From contig NJDO01000008.1 in assembly GCA_002254385.1 (NCBI GenBank), forward strand, positions 1-24,210: a DNA stretch of 24,210 bases, in the 5' to 3' direction. Below the pieces are notes generated by a model. That model saw only the letters and a program-made list of their open reading frames with translations, did no database searches and was not told where the DNA came from. The DNA is from Thermoplasmatales archaeon ex4484_6 (GTDB lineage: Archaea > Thermoplasmatota > Penumbrarchaeia > Penumbrarchaeales > Penumbrarchaeaceae). Shown here one piece after another: positions 15,128 through 22,974 of the stretch. Numbering within the stretch: position 1 is the stretch's first letter; every line of letters begins with the position of its first letter. A program made the translations under genes and the position numbers.

Positions 15128-16764
15128 GGAGAAGTGATGTCAAGAACCACCCCATGAGAAGATTTCTCATGATGGGGCTGATCTTTCTGATGACAGCGGG
15201 AGCCCTGGTTTACGTCCCTGAAACGGCAGATGCGATCGATTACGAGTTCTCGGTTGATTCGGAGGAGGTCCGCATCAAGGTCCTGACGGATGGTAGGGCA
15301 GTCATACGCTATATTTTGCATTTCACCAATTACGGAACGGGCTTCGATGTTGTGGACATAGGAATGCCCAATCACAAATTCGATCTCGATTCCGCCCATG
15401 CCACGGTGACCGTGAAGAGAAGCCATTCCCGGATTCTCCACCAGGACACCGATCCGAAGATAAAAAGGAGCTGGTATGTGTATCCCGGAGTGGAGGTCCA
15501 TGTAAATGCGGGGGATGAACCTATAATCATCCTGGACTTTTCGATCACATGTGACTGGATGGTGTGGGAGAGTCCGAACAACAAGGATCTTGCATCCGTG
15601 CAGTTCAGACCCACATGGTTCGGTTCCTCGTACCAGATCGGACCAACAAGGAAGTTGGCAATCTCGATTAATCTGCCCGTTCCGATGTCCGATGCGAACA
15701 GCGTCATACCGGATGAGAGGGGATGGGATACGATCTCCTCCAACGATTACGGAGTACTTCTGAACTGGACCTTCTATGATAAATCCCCGGAAGATATCGA
15801 ATCAGGCTATACCGATGTGGGATGCGCTTTTCCGAAGGGATATGTCGATAATTACTACAGGAAGAATCTATGGGTCTCGTTCCAGTTCTTCATTCATGAT
15901 GTCATCGGCATGGTTTGGATGAACAAGGAGGTCTCATGCATATGCGGGGGCTTGATATCCGTCTCGATCTTCGTGGGCCTCCTTCTTGCATTTTCCATGA
16001 GACGTTCAAAGGACTATTTCCGGCCTTCGATATCACCCCCCGGTGCCCCGCCGAGAACCGGACTTACCGCACCCGAGGCGGCCCTTGTTCTGGAGCTCCC
16101 CCTGGACAGGGTTGTGGAGATGATAGTGTTCGGCATGCTGAGAAAGGGAGCCATCACCACATGGAAGGATGATGAGAAGCTGCGTATAACGAAGAAATGG
16201 CGCGATGTCCTCACGGAGAAGTACGAACTCGACCTCTATGATGCCGTCGACGATGACGGCAGGATCGACAGGTGGAAACTCGAATCGACCCTGGAGGATA
16301 TGATCAAGGAGACCGAGAGGAAGATGAGAGGCTTCAGCCTGAGAAAGACCAAGGATCATTACAGGAACATAGTGAAGATGGCCTGGAAGGAGATCGAAAA
16401 CTGCAGCAGCCTGGAGGAGATGGACCTGGCCATAGAGAGGAACGGTGATTGGCTCCCTCTGGACAAGGAATATAGGAAAAAGATGGGGGATCACGTTCAT
16501 GTATGGTTCATGGGGGTGGATGTCAGGGATAGAACGATGCCCGGCTCCGGCAATCCGGGGAGCTTTGCCAGATCGTTCTCGGACGGCATGATATCCATGT
16601 CTGGAAGACTGGTGGATTCCACCGGTTCGTTGACAAGATCGGTGGTCAGCACGCTGCATCCTTCCAGCTCGGGAGGTCATCATTCCGGCGGCTCCTTCGG
16701 TGGCGGGGGTGGTTGTGCCTGCGCATGTGCCTGTGCCTGTGCCTGTGCCGGGGGTGGGAGATGA
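15121..16764 (+). CDS. DUF2207-type membrane protein with C-terminal (Cys-Ala)6 tail
   Basis: The 547-residue protein begins with a signal or anchor helix (about 12-31), followed by an extracytoplasmic beta-rich domain (about 34-270) like the N-terminal region of DUF2207 proteins. A second membrane helix is at about 276-294. The cytoplasmic half starts with a Pro-rich linker and a winged-helix-like 'LTAPEAALVLELPLDRVVEMIVFGMLRKGAI' segment. A Ser/Gly-rich linker (about 500-531) leads to six tandem Cys-Ala dipeptides (Cys532, 534, 536, 538, 540, 542) and a final GGGR. DUF2207 proteins commonly end in Gly/Ser-rich tails; alternating Cys-Ala is unusual. Start ATG 15121 has GGAGGAGG about nine bases upstream and overlaps the previous stop. 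The stop overlaps the radical SAM start (ATGA). The topology would expose the tail to that cytosolic enzyme, making it the probable substrate. Function is otherwise unknown. Confidence 0.85.
   Translation: MVRRSDVKNHPMRRFLMMGLIFLMTAGALVYVPETADAIDYEFSVDSEEVRIKVLTDGRAVIRYILHFTNYGTGFDVVDIGMPNHKFDLDSAHATVTVKRSHSRILHQDTDPKIKRSWYVYPGVEVHVNAGDEPIIILDFSITCDWMVWESPNNKDLASVQFRPTWFGSSYQIGPTRKLAISINLPVPMSDANSVIPDERGWDTISSNDYGVLLNWTFYDKSPEDIESGYTDVGCAFPKGYVDNYYRKNLWVSFQFFIHDVIGMVWMNKEVSCICGGLISVSIFVGLLLAFSMRRSKDYFRPSISPPGAPPRTGLTAPEAALVLELPLDRVVEMIVFGMLRKGAITTWKDDEKLRITKKWRDVLTEKYELDLYDAVDDDGRIDRWKLESTLEDMIKETERKMRGFSLRKTKDHYRNIVKMAWKEIENCSSLEEMDLAIERNGDWLPLDKEYRKKMGDHVHVWFMGVDVRDRTMPGSGNPGSFARSFSDGMISMSGRLVDSTGSLTRSVVSTLHPSSSGGHHSGGSFGGGGGCACACACACACAGGGR
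16714..16749 (+). repeat. Hexanucleotide TGTGCC repeat coding (Cys-Ala)6
   Basis: Six tandem six-base units follow the TGTGCC pattern; five are exact and the second is TGCGCA. In the DUF2207 frame each unit encodes Cys-Ala. Such a repeat can change copy number by slippage without changing frame, so tail length may vary between strains. Confidence 0.9.
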
Positions 16765-18086
16765 TGTGGCCGTTCAAGAGGGGGGGGATGGTCAGACCCG
16801 GTGTTCACCATTATGTTGGCACCGGCGAGCTGGAAGGTAGGCGCATACATCTCAGGGTTGACGGACCCGACAGGGGAATATTGATAATGGATGCCTCGAG
16901 GATGCTCATCCTCAACAGGACCGGAGTGGAATTCTCCCATCTCATCCTGAAAGGTATGAACGACAGACAGATAATCAGGAAGCTTCTGGGGCGCTACCGT
17001 GTGAAGAAGAAGGTCCTTGAAGAGGATCTCGCGGCATTCAAGAAGGAATTCTTTTCCCTGCTCACTTCCACCGAGATAGTCACCAACATGGAGGATGATC
17101 TGAGCAAGCTGTACGAGGGCCAGAGAGCTCCCTACAGGATGGATCTTGCCCTCACATACCGCTGCAACAACGAATGCATCCACTGCTACAACGAGAGAAG
17201 GGAGAGCAGGGAGCTCTCCACAAAGGAGTGGAAGAAGGTCCTTGAACGTTTGTGGAAACTGGGTATCCCCCACATAGTGTTCACCGGAGGGGAACCCACG
17301 ATGAGGGAGGATCTTCCCGAGCTTATTTCGTACGCAGAGAGCCTTGGGCAGATAACGGGGATGAACACAAACGGCAGAAAGCTGAAGGACAGAGAATATC
17401 TGAAGAAGCTCATGTCGTCGGGTCTGGACCATGTGCAGATAACGCTGGAATCCATTGATGAGAGGGTGCATGACAAGATCACGGGCAGGAAGGGATCGTT
17501 CAGGGAAACGATCGAGGGGATCAGGAACTGCGTTGGGTCCGGCATCTATCTTGTGACGAACACCACCATAATGGAGGAGAACGAGGCAGCGGTGCCCGAT
17601 ACCATCAGGGCGCTGAGGGACATGGGTGTCGGACATATCGCGGTGAACTCCATCATACGCTCGGGCAAGGGTGAGAATGCAAGAGGCATACCTCCCGAAA
17701 GGCTCGGGAAGCTGCTCGAGACGGGGAGGGATATGGGGCTGGAGAGCGGTTTCGAGTTCAGATGGTATTCCCCCACACCTTACTGCGTTCTGAACCCCAT
17801 GGAGCTGGGCCTTGGAATGAAGCAGTGCACCGCATGCAGGCTGAACATGGCCGTGGAGCCTGATGGGAACGTCATCCCATGCCAGAGCTACTACGAATCC
17901 CTCGGGAACATACTGAAGGATCCATGGAAGAAGATCTGGGAGAGCGATCTCTGCAGGAAGATACGGAACAGGGAAGCCCTTCCGGAGAAGTGTGCCTCAT
18001 GCGATCTCGTGGAGGTATGCGCGGGAGGATGTCCTCTCTCGTGGGACCGGGATGATTACATCTGCCGGAACGTGCTCTCCTCATGA
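16761..18086 (+). CDS. Radical SAM/SPASM peptide-modifying enzyme with N-terminal PqqD/RRE-like domain
   Basis: This 441-residue cytosolic enzyme has three parts. Residues 38-105 resemble PqqD, the RiPP recognition element: 'GILIMDASRMLILNRTGVEFSHLI', then 'DRQIIRKLLGRYRV' and a helix. The radical SAM core has 'CNNECIHC' (Cys135, 139, 142), 'GGEP' at 176-179 and 'MNTNG' at 201-205. The C-terminal SPASM domain has Cys356, 359, 374, 398, 411, 414, 420, 424 and 435 for auxiliary Fe-S clusters. This layout is typical of enzymes that install thioether or C-C links in peptides. ATG 16761 overlaps the DUF2207 stop, so the genes are translationally coupled; the longer frame from 16713 only reads the Cys-Ala repeat out of frame. 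No small precursor peptide is visible nearby; the Cys-rich tail of the preceding protein is the best candidate substrate. The 3' end overlaps the convergent methyltransferase gene by six bases. Confidence 0.93.
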   Translation: MMWPFKRGGMVRPGVHHYVGTGELEGRRIHLRVDGPDRGILIMDASRMLILNRTGVEFSHLILKGMNDRQIIRKLLGRYRVKKKVLEEDLAAFKKEFFSLLTSTEIVTNMEDDLSKLYEGQRAPYRMDLALTYRCNNECIHCYNERRESRELSTKEWKKVLERLWKLGIPHIVFTGGEPTMREDLPELISYAESLGQITGMNTNGRKLKDREYLKKLMSSGLDHVQITLESIDERVHDKITGRKGSFRETIEGIRNCVGSGIYLVTNTTIMEENEAAVPDTIRALRDMGVGHIAVNSIIRSGKGENARGIPPERLGKLLETGRDMGLESGFEFRWYSPTPYCVLNPMELGLGMKQCTACRLNMAVEPDGNVIPCQSYYESLGNILKDPWKKIWESDLCRKIRNREALPEKCASCDLVEVCAGGCPLSWDRDDYICRNVLSS

Positions 18087-18752
18087 GGTATCGATCACGG
18101 CCCAGATGAAGGGGACGTGGAATATCACGGGTGCATCTGTCACGGAACGTTCCATCCCGACGCTCTCCATCCAGAACTCCGTATGTTCCACCATCTCCTT
18201 CGGTGATGTATCCATGGGCACGGTCCCGAACCTGTGGTCCAACCCGAGTCCGCGTACAATTCGCAGCATCTCGATGGCACTGTCCGGGCAGCCACCCTCT
18301 TCGATGATGTTCGAAATGGATGCTTCGATGATGTCATTCATGTCTTTCGGTATGATGAATGCACGGGACCAGACAGGTTCCGACAGGATGATGACCTTTC
18401 CTGACGACACCCTGACCATCTCCCTTAGGGCTCTCTCGATGTCATCCACCCACATCAGATAAAAGGAGCACATGACAATGTCGAACGACGAATCGTCGAA
18501 GGGCAGTTCGAGCCCGCTGCCTGACACGACATCGAGCCCCCTCATGCCGGCATTCCTCACCTCGTTCCTGTCGATGTCCATCCCCTTCATATCGAGAAGA
18601 TCTTTCAGATTCTCCATGACGTACCCTCTTCCGCAGCCGACATCGAGAGCTGTCCTGCATCCCTGAGCATATCTCGATATCAGGTACCTGTGGTGTTCGA
18701 TGAGGCTCCCGGCCTGTCTCCTCTGAAGGGAGGCTCTCTGGACTCCCGCCAT
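18081..18752 (-). CDS. Class I SAM-dependent methyltransferase
   Basis: The 223 residues form a Methyltransf_11-type Rossmann domain. Motif I 'DVGCGRG' is at 37-43, an acidic 'MDID' at 58-61 ends the next strand, and 'LPFDDSSFDIVMC' at 83-95 is the post-III motif. The C-terminal third (about 140-223) probably forms the substrate cap, which is not specific enough to name a substrate. It is the last gene of the TetR-ABC operon, 37 bases after the permease stop, so it may modify the exported compound or be co-regulated with the exporter. It also ends convergent with the radical SAM gene, but opposite orientation makes a link with that operon less likely. Confidence 0.85.
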   Translation of the reverse strand: MAGVQRASLQRRQAGSLIEHHRYLISRYAQGCRTALDVGCGRGYVMENLKDLLDMKGMDIDRNEVRNAGMRGLDVVSGSGLELPFDDSSFDIVMCSFYLMWVDDIERALREMVRVSSGKVIILSEPVWSRAFIIPKDMNDIIEASISNIIEEGGCPDSAIEMLRIVRGLGLDHRFGTVPMDTSPKEMVEHTEFWMESVGMERSVTDAPVIFHVPFIWAVIDTS

Positions 18753-18789
18753 GGACCTGGTATCCCCATCATTCTATACCTTGTTTCCG

Positions 18790-19935
18790 TCAAAGCGATG
18801 TCTTTCTGAGGGTGATCACCGCAAGGAACTGGAATACGATGGCGAAAGCGAGAAGCATCGCGAGCTCCACCCATATGTCGGTGATGCCCCATCCTCTGAG
18901 AAGTACGGATCTCAACCCGTTCACGGCATAGGTGACGGGTACCATGTATGATACCGGTCTGAGCCAGTATGGCATTGCCTCTATGGGCCAGAACACCCCG
19001 GAGAGAAGGAATCCCGGAAGCACTATCAGGGGATAGAACTGGATCGCCTGGGCCTCCCTCTTTGCCAATGACGAGAGAAGGATTCCCAGCGATACGCTCA
19101 CGACGGCCAGGAGGGAAGCTATCAGGAATGCAAGGAGAATATTCCCCTCGACAATTATCCCGAAGGCCAGGATGGCGATCGTCATCAGAATGCCCACCTG
19201 GATCATGCCTATGATACTGAAGGAGACCGTGTAGCCGAATATGACCTCCCCCTCGGTCACGGAGTTCGCGAGAAGCCTCTGCAGCGTTCCCCTGGTCCTC
19301 TCACCCACGAAGGAAATGAGGGTGAGTATGGTCGTGAGGAGGAACACGACGAATCCCATTATTCCGGGGACGAACATGTCGAGGAACGTGGCCCCCTTTC
19401 CGTACACGGGGTCCGAGGCATCGATATGGATGGGATTGCTGAAACCCGCCTCCTCCGTTGTCCTGGAAAGAGCACCCATCACCTGGGATACGACCTCCTG
19501 GGAGACCGTTACCTGGCTCTGATCGGACCTTATGATGATGTTCTCGGTGGCGTTCGTCATCTCCCCCTGCGAGAAGGCCATGAGGTCACGGCTGAAGTTT
19601 GCGGGAAAGATTATGACGGAGTTCGCGTCCCCCGACCTCACCTTTTCCAGGGCCGCATCGAGGTCGTCCCCCCTCTCGATCTTCAGTACTTCGGAGTCGA
19701 TGGCGGATATCACCTGTTCGGAGAGCATCAACGTGACGTTCTTCCCGGGAATTGAAGCTCCCCGGTCATTGTTGATGATTATCACGTTGACGTCCTTCAC
19801 CTCTCCGCTGAAGGCGAGCCCGAAGATCAGCATGGCCATGACGGGTGCCACCAGTATGAGGGCCATCGTTCTTCTGTCATGTTTCAGGGACCAGAAGAGC
19901 TTCCCGGAAACGAGCATGACATTGCGGAACCTCAT
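18790..19935 (-). CDS. ABC-2 type transporter permease
   Basis: This 381-residue exporter permease is of the ABC-2 (DrrB/YhfA-like) type. Helix 1 is at 24-42, a large extracytoplasmic domain at about 45-188, then five helices near 189-210, 233-260, 266-289, 300-320 and 354-376. The 'GERTRGTLQRLLANSVTEGE' loop after helix 2 is the coupling region typical of the family, and 'LSGVFWPIEAMPYWLR' is the characteristic block near helix 5. The start overlaps the ATPase stop (ATGA), so the two are made together. Such pairs export drugs, lipids or natural products; the substrate is unknown. With one permease gene, a homodimer is likely. Confidence 0.92.
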   Translation of the reverse strand: MRFRNVMLVSGKLFWSLKHDRRTMALILVAPVMAMLIFGLAFSGEVKDVNVIIINNDRGASIPGKNVTLMLSEQVISAIDSEVLKIERGDDLDAALEKVRSGDANSVIIFPANFSRDLMAFSQGEMTNATENIIIRSDQSQVTVSQEVVSQVMGALSRTTEEAGFSNPIHIDASDPVYGKGATFLDMFVPGIMGFVVFLLTTILTLISFVGERTRGTLQRLLANSVTEGEVIFGYTVSFSIIGMIQVGILMTIAILAFGIIVEGNILLAFLIASLLAVVSVSLGILLSSLAKREAQAIQFYPLIVLPGFLLSGVFWPIEAMPYWLRPVSYMVPVTYAVNGLRSVLLRGWGITDIWVELAMLLAFAIVFQFLAVITLRKTSL

Positions 19936-20657
19936 CCCGTTCCACCCCCTGAAACGATGTGCAGGAATGCATCTTCCAGGTCCCTCTCACCCGTCCTTTC
20001 CAGTATGGAGGACGGTGTTCCTTGTGCGATCAGCTTTCCATCTCTCATCATCCCGATGAGGTCGCAGTTCACCGCCTCGTCCATGTAATGGGTTGACATC
20101 ACTATCGTTATACCCTTTTTCTTCAGATTCGAGAACCCTTCCCAGAAGCGCGCCCTGAGCGGGGGATCCACACCCACCGTCGGCTCGTCAAGGAACAGGA
20201 GCTCCGGTTCATGGATCAGGGCGGCCGCAAGGGATACCCTGTGCCTCTGACCTCCGGAGAGCTCCGAGAGGAGCGAATCCCTTCGATCGATCATCCTCAC
20301 ATCCGAAAGGACCTCTGTCTCCCTCTTCTCGAATTCCCTTCCCCTGAGCCCGTGAATGCCGGCGAACAGCTTCAGGTTCTCATGGACCGTCAGTTCATCG
20401 TAGAGTGCCGTTTCCTGGGGCATGTACCCGATCTTCTGCAGGTATCCCCTGTCGGATATGTCGTGACCCAGTACACTCGCGCTCCCGGAGTCCGGGTTGA
20501 GGAGCCTGCAGAGGACCTTGATCGTCGTTGTCTTCCCCGATCCGTTCGGCCCCAGAAGACCGAAGACCGTTCCCTTCGGTATCGAAAGGTCCAGTCCGTC
20601 CACGGCCCTGATCTTTCCGTACGATTTCACGAGGTCCCTGATCTCCACGGCATTCAA
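19932..20657 (-). CDS. ABC transporter ATP-binding protein (drug-export type)
   Basis: This 241-residue nucleotide-binding subunit drives the downstream permease. Walker A 'GPNGSGKT' is at 36-43, Q-loop Gln81 in 'YMPQET', signature 'LSGGQ' at 133-137, Walker B 'LLFLDE' at 153-158 and switch His190 in 'MSTHYMDEA'. Sequence style matches the DrrA/CcmA-like ABC-2 exporters. It overlaps TetR upstream and the permease downstream by four bases each, so all are read from one transcript. Confidence 0.95.
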   Translation of the reverse strand: MNAVEIRDLVKSYGKIRAVDGLDLSIPKGTVFGLLGPNGSGKTTTIKVLCRLLNPDSGSASVLGHDISDRGYLQKIGYMPQETALYDELTVHENLKLFAGIHGLRGREFEKRETEVLSDVRMIDRRDSLLSELSGGQRHRVSLAAALIHEPELLFLDEPTVGVDPPLRARFWEGFSNLKKKGITIVMSTHYMDEAVNCDLIGMMRDGKLIAQGTPSSILERTGERDLEDAFLHIVSGGGTG

Positions 20658-21241
20658 GTTTCATCCCCCCTTTCGAGATAACCATAGAGGAAGATGTCGA
20701 TCGCGATCCTTATTCTCTCATCGTTCATCTCGTGGAAGGGGTCCTTCCCCATCATGATCCTCATTATCTCCGATCTGATGAAGTAGGATGCAAGGAAGAT
20801 CCCGGCCGTCTCCATGTCGAGGTCGTCCCTTGCCCTCTCCCCGAGAATCTGCCTCAATCTTCTCAGGAATACATCCTTCACCATCCCGGGAAGCTCTCCG
20901 AGCTTTCCCCTCACCATCTCGTTTGTGGACATCTCCCTGAACATGAGGGCATAGATGCTCTCCCTCTCGCGCATGTTGAGTATGAGCTGGTGTGCGAGAG
21001 CTTCGAGGTCCCTTTCAGCATCTCCCGTCAGATCCGTTTCGACGGACCTCTTCAATCCATCGAAGTCGAAACCGAAATCCATCACCTCGCCAAGGAGCTT
21101 TTCCTTGGATGTGAAGTGACGGAATATGGTAAGCTCGTTCACTCCAGCTTCTCTTGCTATCTCCCTAGTGGTTGTGGCCCTGTACCCCTGTTTAGAGAAC
21201 AGGTCGAGGGCGGATCGAAGTATCCGTTCTCTTGTTTCCAT
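20654..21241 (-). CDS. TetR-family transcriptional repressor
   Basis: The 195 residues start with a TetR helix-turn-helix ('RILRSALDLFSKQGYRATTT' at 6-25, recognition helix in 'AGVNELTIFRHFTSKEKLL' at 32-50), followed by an all-helical ligand domain. As first gene of the exporter operon it most likely represses the operon and is released by the exporter's substrate. A palindromic site lies just upstream. The ATG at 21241 has GGTGAT five bases before it. Its stop overlaps the ABC ATPase start (ATGA). Confidence 0.92.
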   Translation of the reverse strand: METRERILRSALDLFSKQGYRATTTREIAREAGVNELTIFRHFTSKEKLLGEVMDFGFDFDGLKRSVETDLTGDAERDLEALAHQLILNMRERESIYALMFREMSTNEMVRGKLGELPGMVKDVFLRRLRQILGERARDDLDMETAGIFLASYFIRSEIMRIMMGKDPFHEMNDERIRIAIDIFLYGYLERGDET

Positions 21242-21251
21242 TCCGCATCAC

Positions 21252-21273
21252 CATGTAAGTAACTGCTTACATG
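21252..21273. promoter_or_regulatory. Probable TetR operator
   Basis: Perfect eight-base arms CATGTAAG (21252-21259) and CTTACATG (21266-21273) are separated by six bases. The site covers the transcription start predicted from the TATA box at 21287-21295, so binding would block the TetR-ABC operon. Length and symmetry are usual for TetR dimers. Confidence 0.7.
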
Positions 21274-21286
21274 CATGCCGTTGTTG

Positions 21287-21295
21287 TATTTAAAA
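21287..21295 (-). promoter_or_regulatory. TATA box of the TetR-ABC operon
   Basis: The minus strand reads TTTTAAATAC, a near-ideal archaeal TATA element. A start about 26 bases downstream falls at 21265, inside the operator, and gives a leader of about 24 bases. Confidence 0.6.
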
Positions 21296-21440
21296 TTTTT
21301 TTATGAAGTCCGCTTAGAGATGGAAATTGATATCGTGGTATCGGATGGAGTCATTGCTGTTGTGATCCGCCACATGATATTGGAGGGATGAACGAAATAA
21401 AGAGAGGGTCGAACCTGGTTGTTCACGGTAATATATGCTA

Positions 21441-21471
21441 TTGTTAATATAAATAACAAAGTCTATATATA
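21441..21471 (+). promoter_or_regulatory. Promoter of the second DUF4143-type ATPase gene, with upstream inverted repeat
   Basis: TATATATA (21464-21471) is centred about 28 bases before ATG 21496, implying a leaderless transcript; no ribosome site is present. Just upstream, TTGTTA (21441-21446) and TAACAA (21454-21459) form an inverted repeat that could bind a regulator. The 21242-21495 interval otherwise holds only this and the divergent TetR promoter. Confidence 0.5.
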
Positions 21472-21495
21472 CGATTCGTTAATATCATTGACAAT

Positions 21496-22806
21496 ATGGA
21501 ACTCATCACGCTGAATCCATGGTGGGAGCATGAAAGTGCCATCAATCTCGACAAGCATATCAGGGCCCTTGAAGGTGTCAGGTTCGTTTATGAGTCGCCG
21601 CTGCTTGATGAGGAATATCTTAGGAAGAATGTGTACACATTGAGAGGTCCCCGCCAGATAGGAAAAACCACATTCCTCAAGCTGCTAATCAGGAAGAAAT
21701 TGGAAACCGTGGCCGGCAGGAACATATTGTACTGGTCCTGTGACAATCTCAGGTCGAGGGAGGACCTGATCGACCTCATCAAGGAGTATTCCGATTTCTG
21801 CAAGGTGATGAATGCCGAACCGGAATACATATTCCTGGACGAGATCACGGAGATCCCCGAATGGCAGAAAGCCATCAAGTTCCTTGTGGACAACGACATC
21901 TGCGGGGACGCATGCTACGTCCTTACCGGCTCGAATGCCATCGATCTTAGAAAGGGGTCGGAGCGACTCCCTGGCAGGAGGGGAGAACACGGAAAGGACC
22001 TGTTCATGCTCCCTCTGGGTTTCAGGGAATATGTGAAATTGATAGATCCCGATTGGTATGCCGAGCATGAAAGGGACGATATGAAAAGAATAAGATTTGA
22101 CAGCAGCAGGTTGAAGATTTACCTCGAGAGATATCTGATCACGGGCGGGATCCCCCTTGTCATCAACGAGTACGAGAAGAATGGGGAGATTCCCAACCAC
22201 ATATTCGATCTCTACTATTCCTGGATAATAGGGGATATTCTAAAGGATGGGAAGAATGAACAGACTGCCAAGGAATTGATAAGAAGCATCATGACCAGCT
22301 ACACAACACCTGTGAGTTGGGATTCACTTGCAAAGAGGTCATCGGTCAGAAGTCACGTCACGGTGAGTTCATATGTGGAGCTGCTTTCGAGTATTTTCGT
22401 CATCTTCGAGTGTTATTTCTACGATATCAACCAGAAAAGAGTTATTTACAGGAAGAACAAGAAACTCTATTTCCATGACCCGTTCATCCTGAACATCTTC
22501 TCCGGCAGATTGAACCTGAATATTGAAAGGGAAAGGATCATCGAGGGTCTTGTTGGAGCGGCAATAAAGAGAATGAATGTCATGGATGAGATCCACTATA
22601 CAAGGGTCAAGAGGGAAACGGATTTCATAATCTCTCCTGACATTGGAATAGAGGTGAAATACCAGAACAGTATATCGACCGAGGACCTCTCGAACCGTAA
22701 AAATTTCAGAAAATATTTCCTGCTCTCCAAGGACCTGTTCGGAAAGGACATCCTGCCGGTGCACGCATTCCTTTTCTTGCCATTCGAAAAGATGGATATC
22801 CCCTGA
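21496..22806 (+). CDS. Second AAA-type ATPase with DUF4143-like C-terminus
   Basis: This 436-residue protein is a distant relative of the ATPase at 8668-9939. Walker A is 'GPRQIGKT' at 51-58, Walker B 'YIFLDE' at 111-116 followed by 'ITEIPEWQKAI', and a sensor-like 'LTGSNA' at 143-148. A winged-helix-like region spans about 270-330. The C-terminal part, 'ETDFIISPDIGIEVKYQ', keeps the Glu-x-Lys of a PD-(D/E)xK-like core, unlike the first copy, which has Gln. Composition is AT-rich at the start and the promoter is leaderless, again like the first copy. It is divergent from TetR and convergent with the ZIP gene, so it stands alone. The biological role of the family is unclear. Confidence 0.85.
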   Translation: MELITLNPWWEHESAINLDKHIRALEGVRFVYESPLLDEEYLRKNVYTLRGPRQIGKTTFLKLLIRKKLETVAGRNILYWSCDNLRSREDLIDLIKEYSDFCKVMNAEPEYIFLDEITEIPEWQKAIKFLVDNDICGDACYVLTGSNAIDLRKGSERLPGRRGEHGKDLFMLPLGFREYVKLIDPDWYAEHERDDMKRIRFDSSRLKIYLERYLITGGIPLVINEYEKNGEIPNHIFDLYYSWIIGDILKDGKNEQTAKELIRSIMTSYTTPVSWDSLAKRSSVRSHVTVSSYVELLSSIFVIFECYFYDINQKRVIYRKNKKLYFHDPFILNIFSGRLNLNIERERIIEGLVGAAIKRMNVMDEIHYTRVKRETDFIISPDIGIEVKYQNSISTEDLSNRKNFRKYFLLSKDLFGKDILPVHAFLFLPFEKMDIP

Positions 22807-22905
22807 ATGGTAATGAACAATGGTTTTTCGGAATCAAACGATCAATAAACATATCCTGAGGATGGAAAATCCGGTCGAAGCAGGCCTCACTCGATTTCCT
22901 GAAAG

Positions 22906-22945
22906 TGCCGGTTCTTCGCGGTATCGGTCAGCCGGCAGGCCTTTT
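22906..22945 (+). terminator. Possible hairpin terminator after the second ATPase gene
   Basis: TGCCGG (22906-22911) can pair with CCGGCA (22932-22937) around a 20-base loop, followed at once by GGCCTTTTC. GCAGGCCT also occurs twice (22880-22887 and 22935-22942), and the two AGGCCT cores can pair as an alternative stem. The T-run is short and the loop long, so this is tentative. Confidence 0.3.
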
Positions 22946-22974
22946 CAATGGGGAGAAATTCACCCGATCCCGGA

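Noticed and set aside
16713..16760. N-terminal extension of the radical SAM protein with Cys-Leu repeats
   Set aside because: It is the out-of-frame reading of the Cys-Ala repeat; ATG 16761 gives the usual ATGA overlap and the PqqD-like domain starts well after it.
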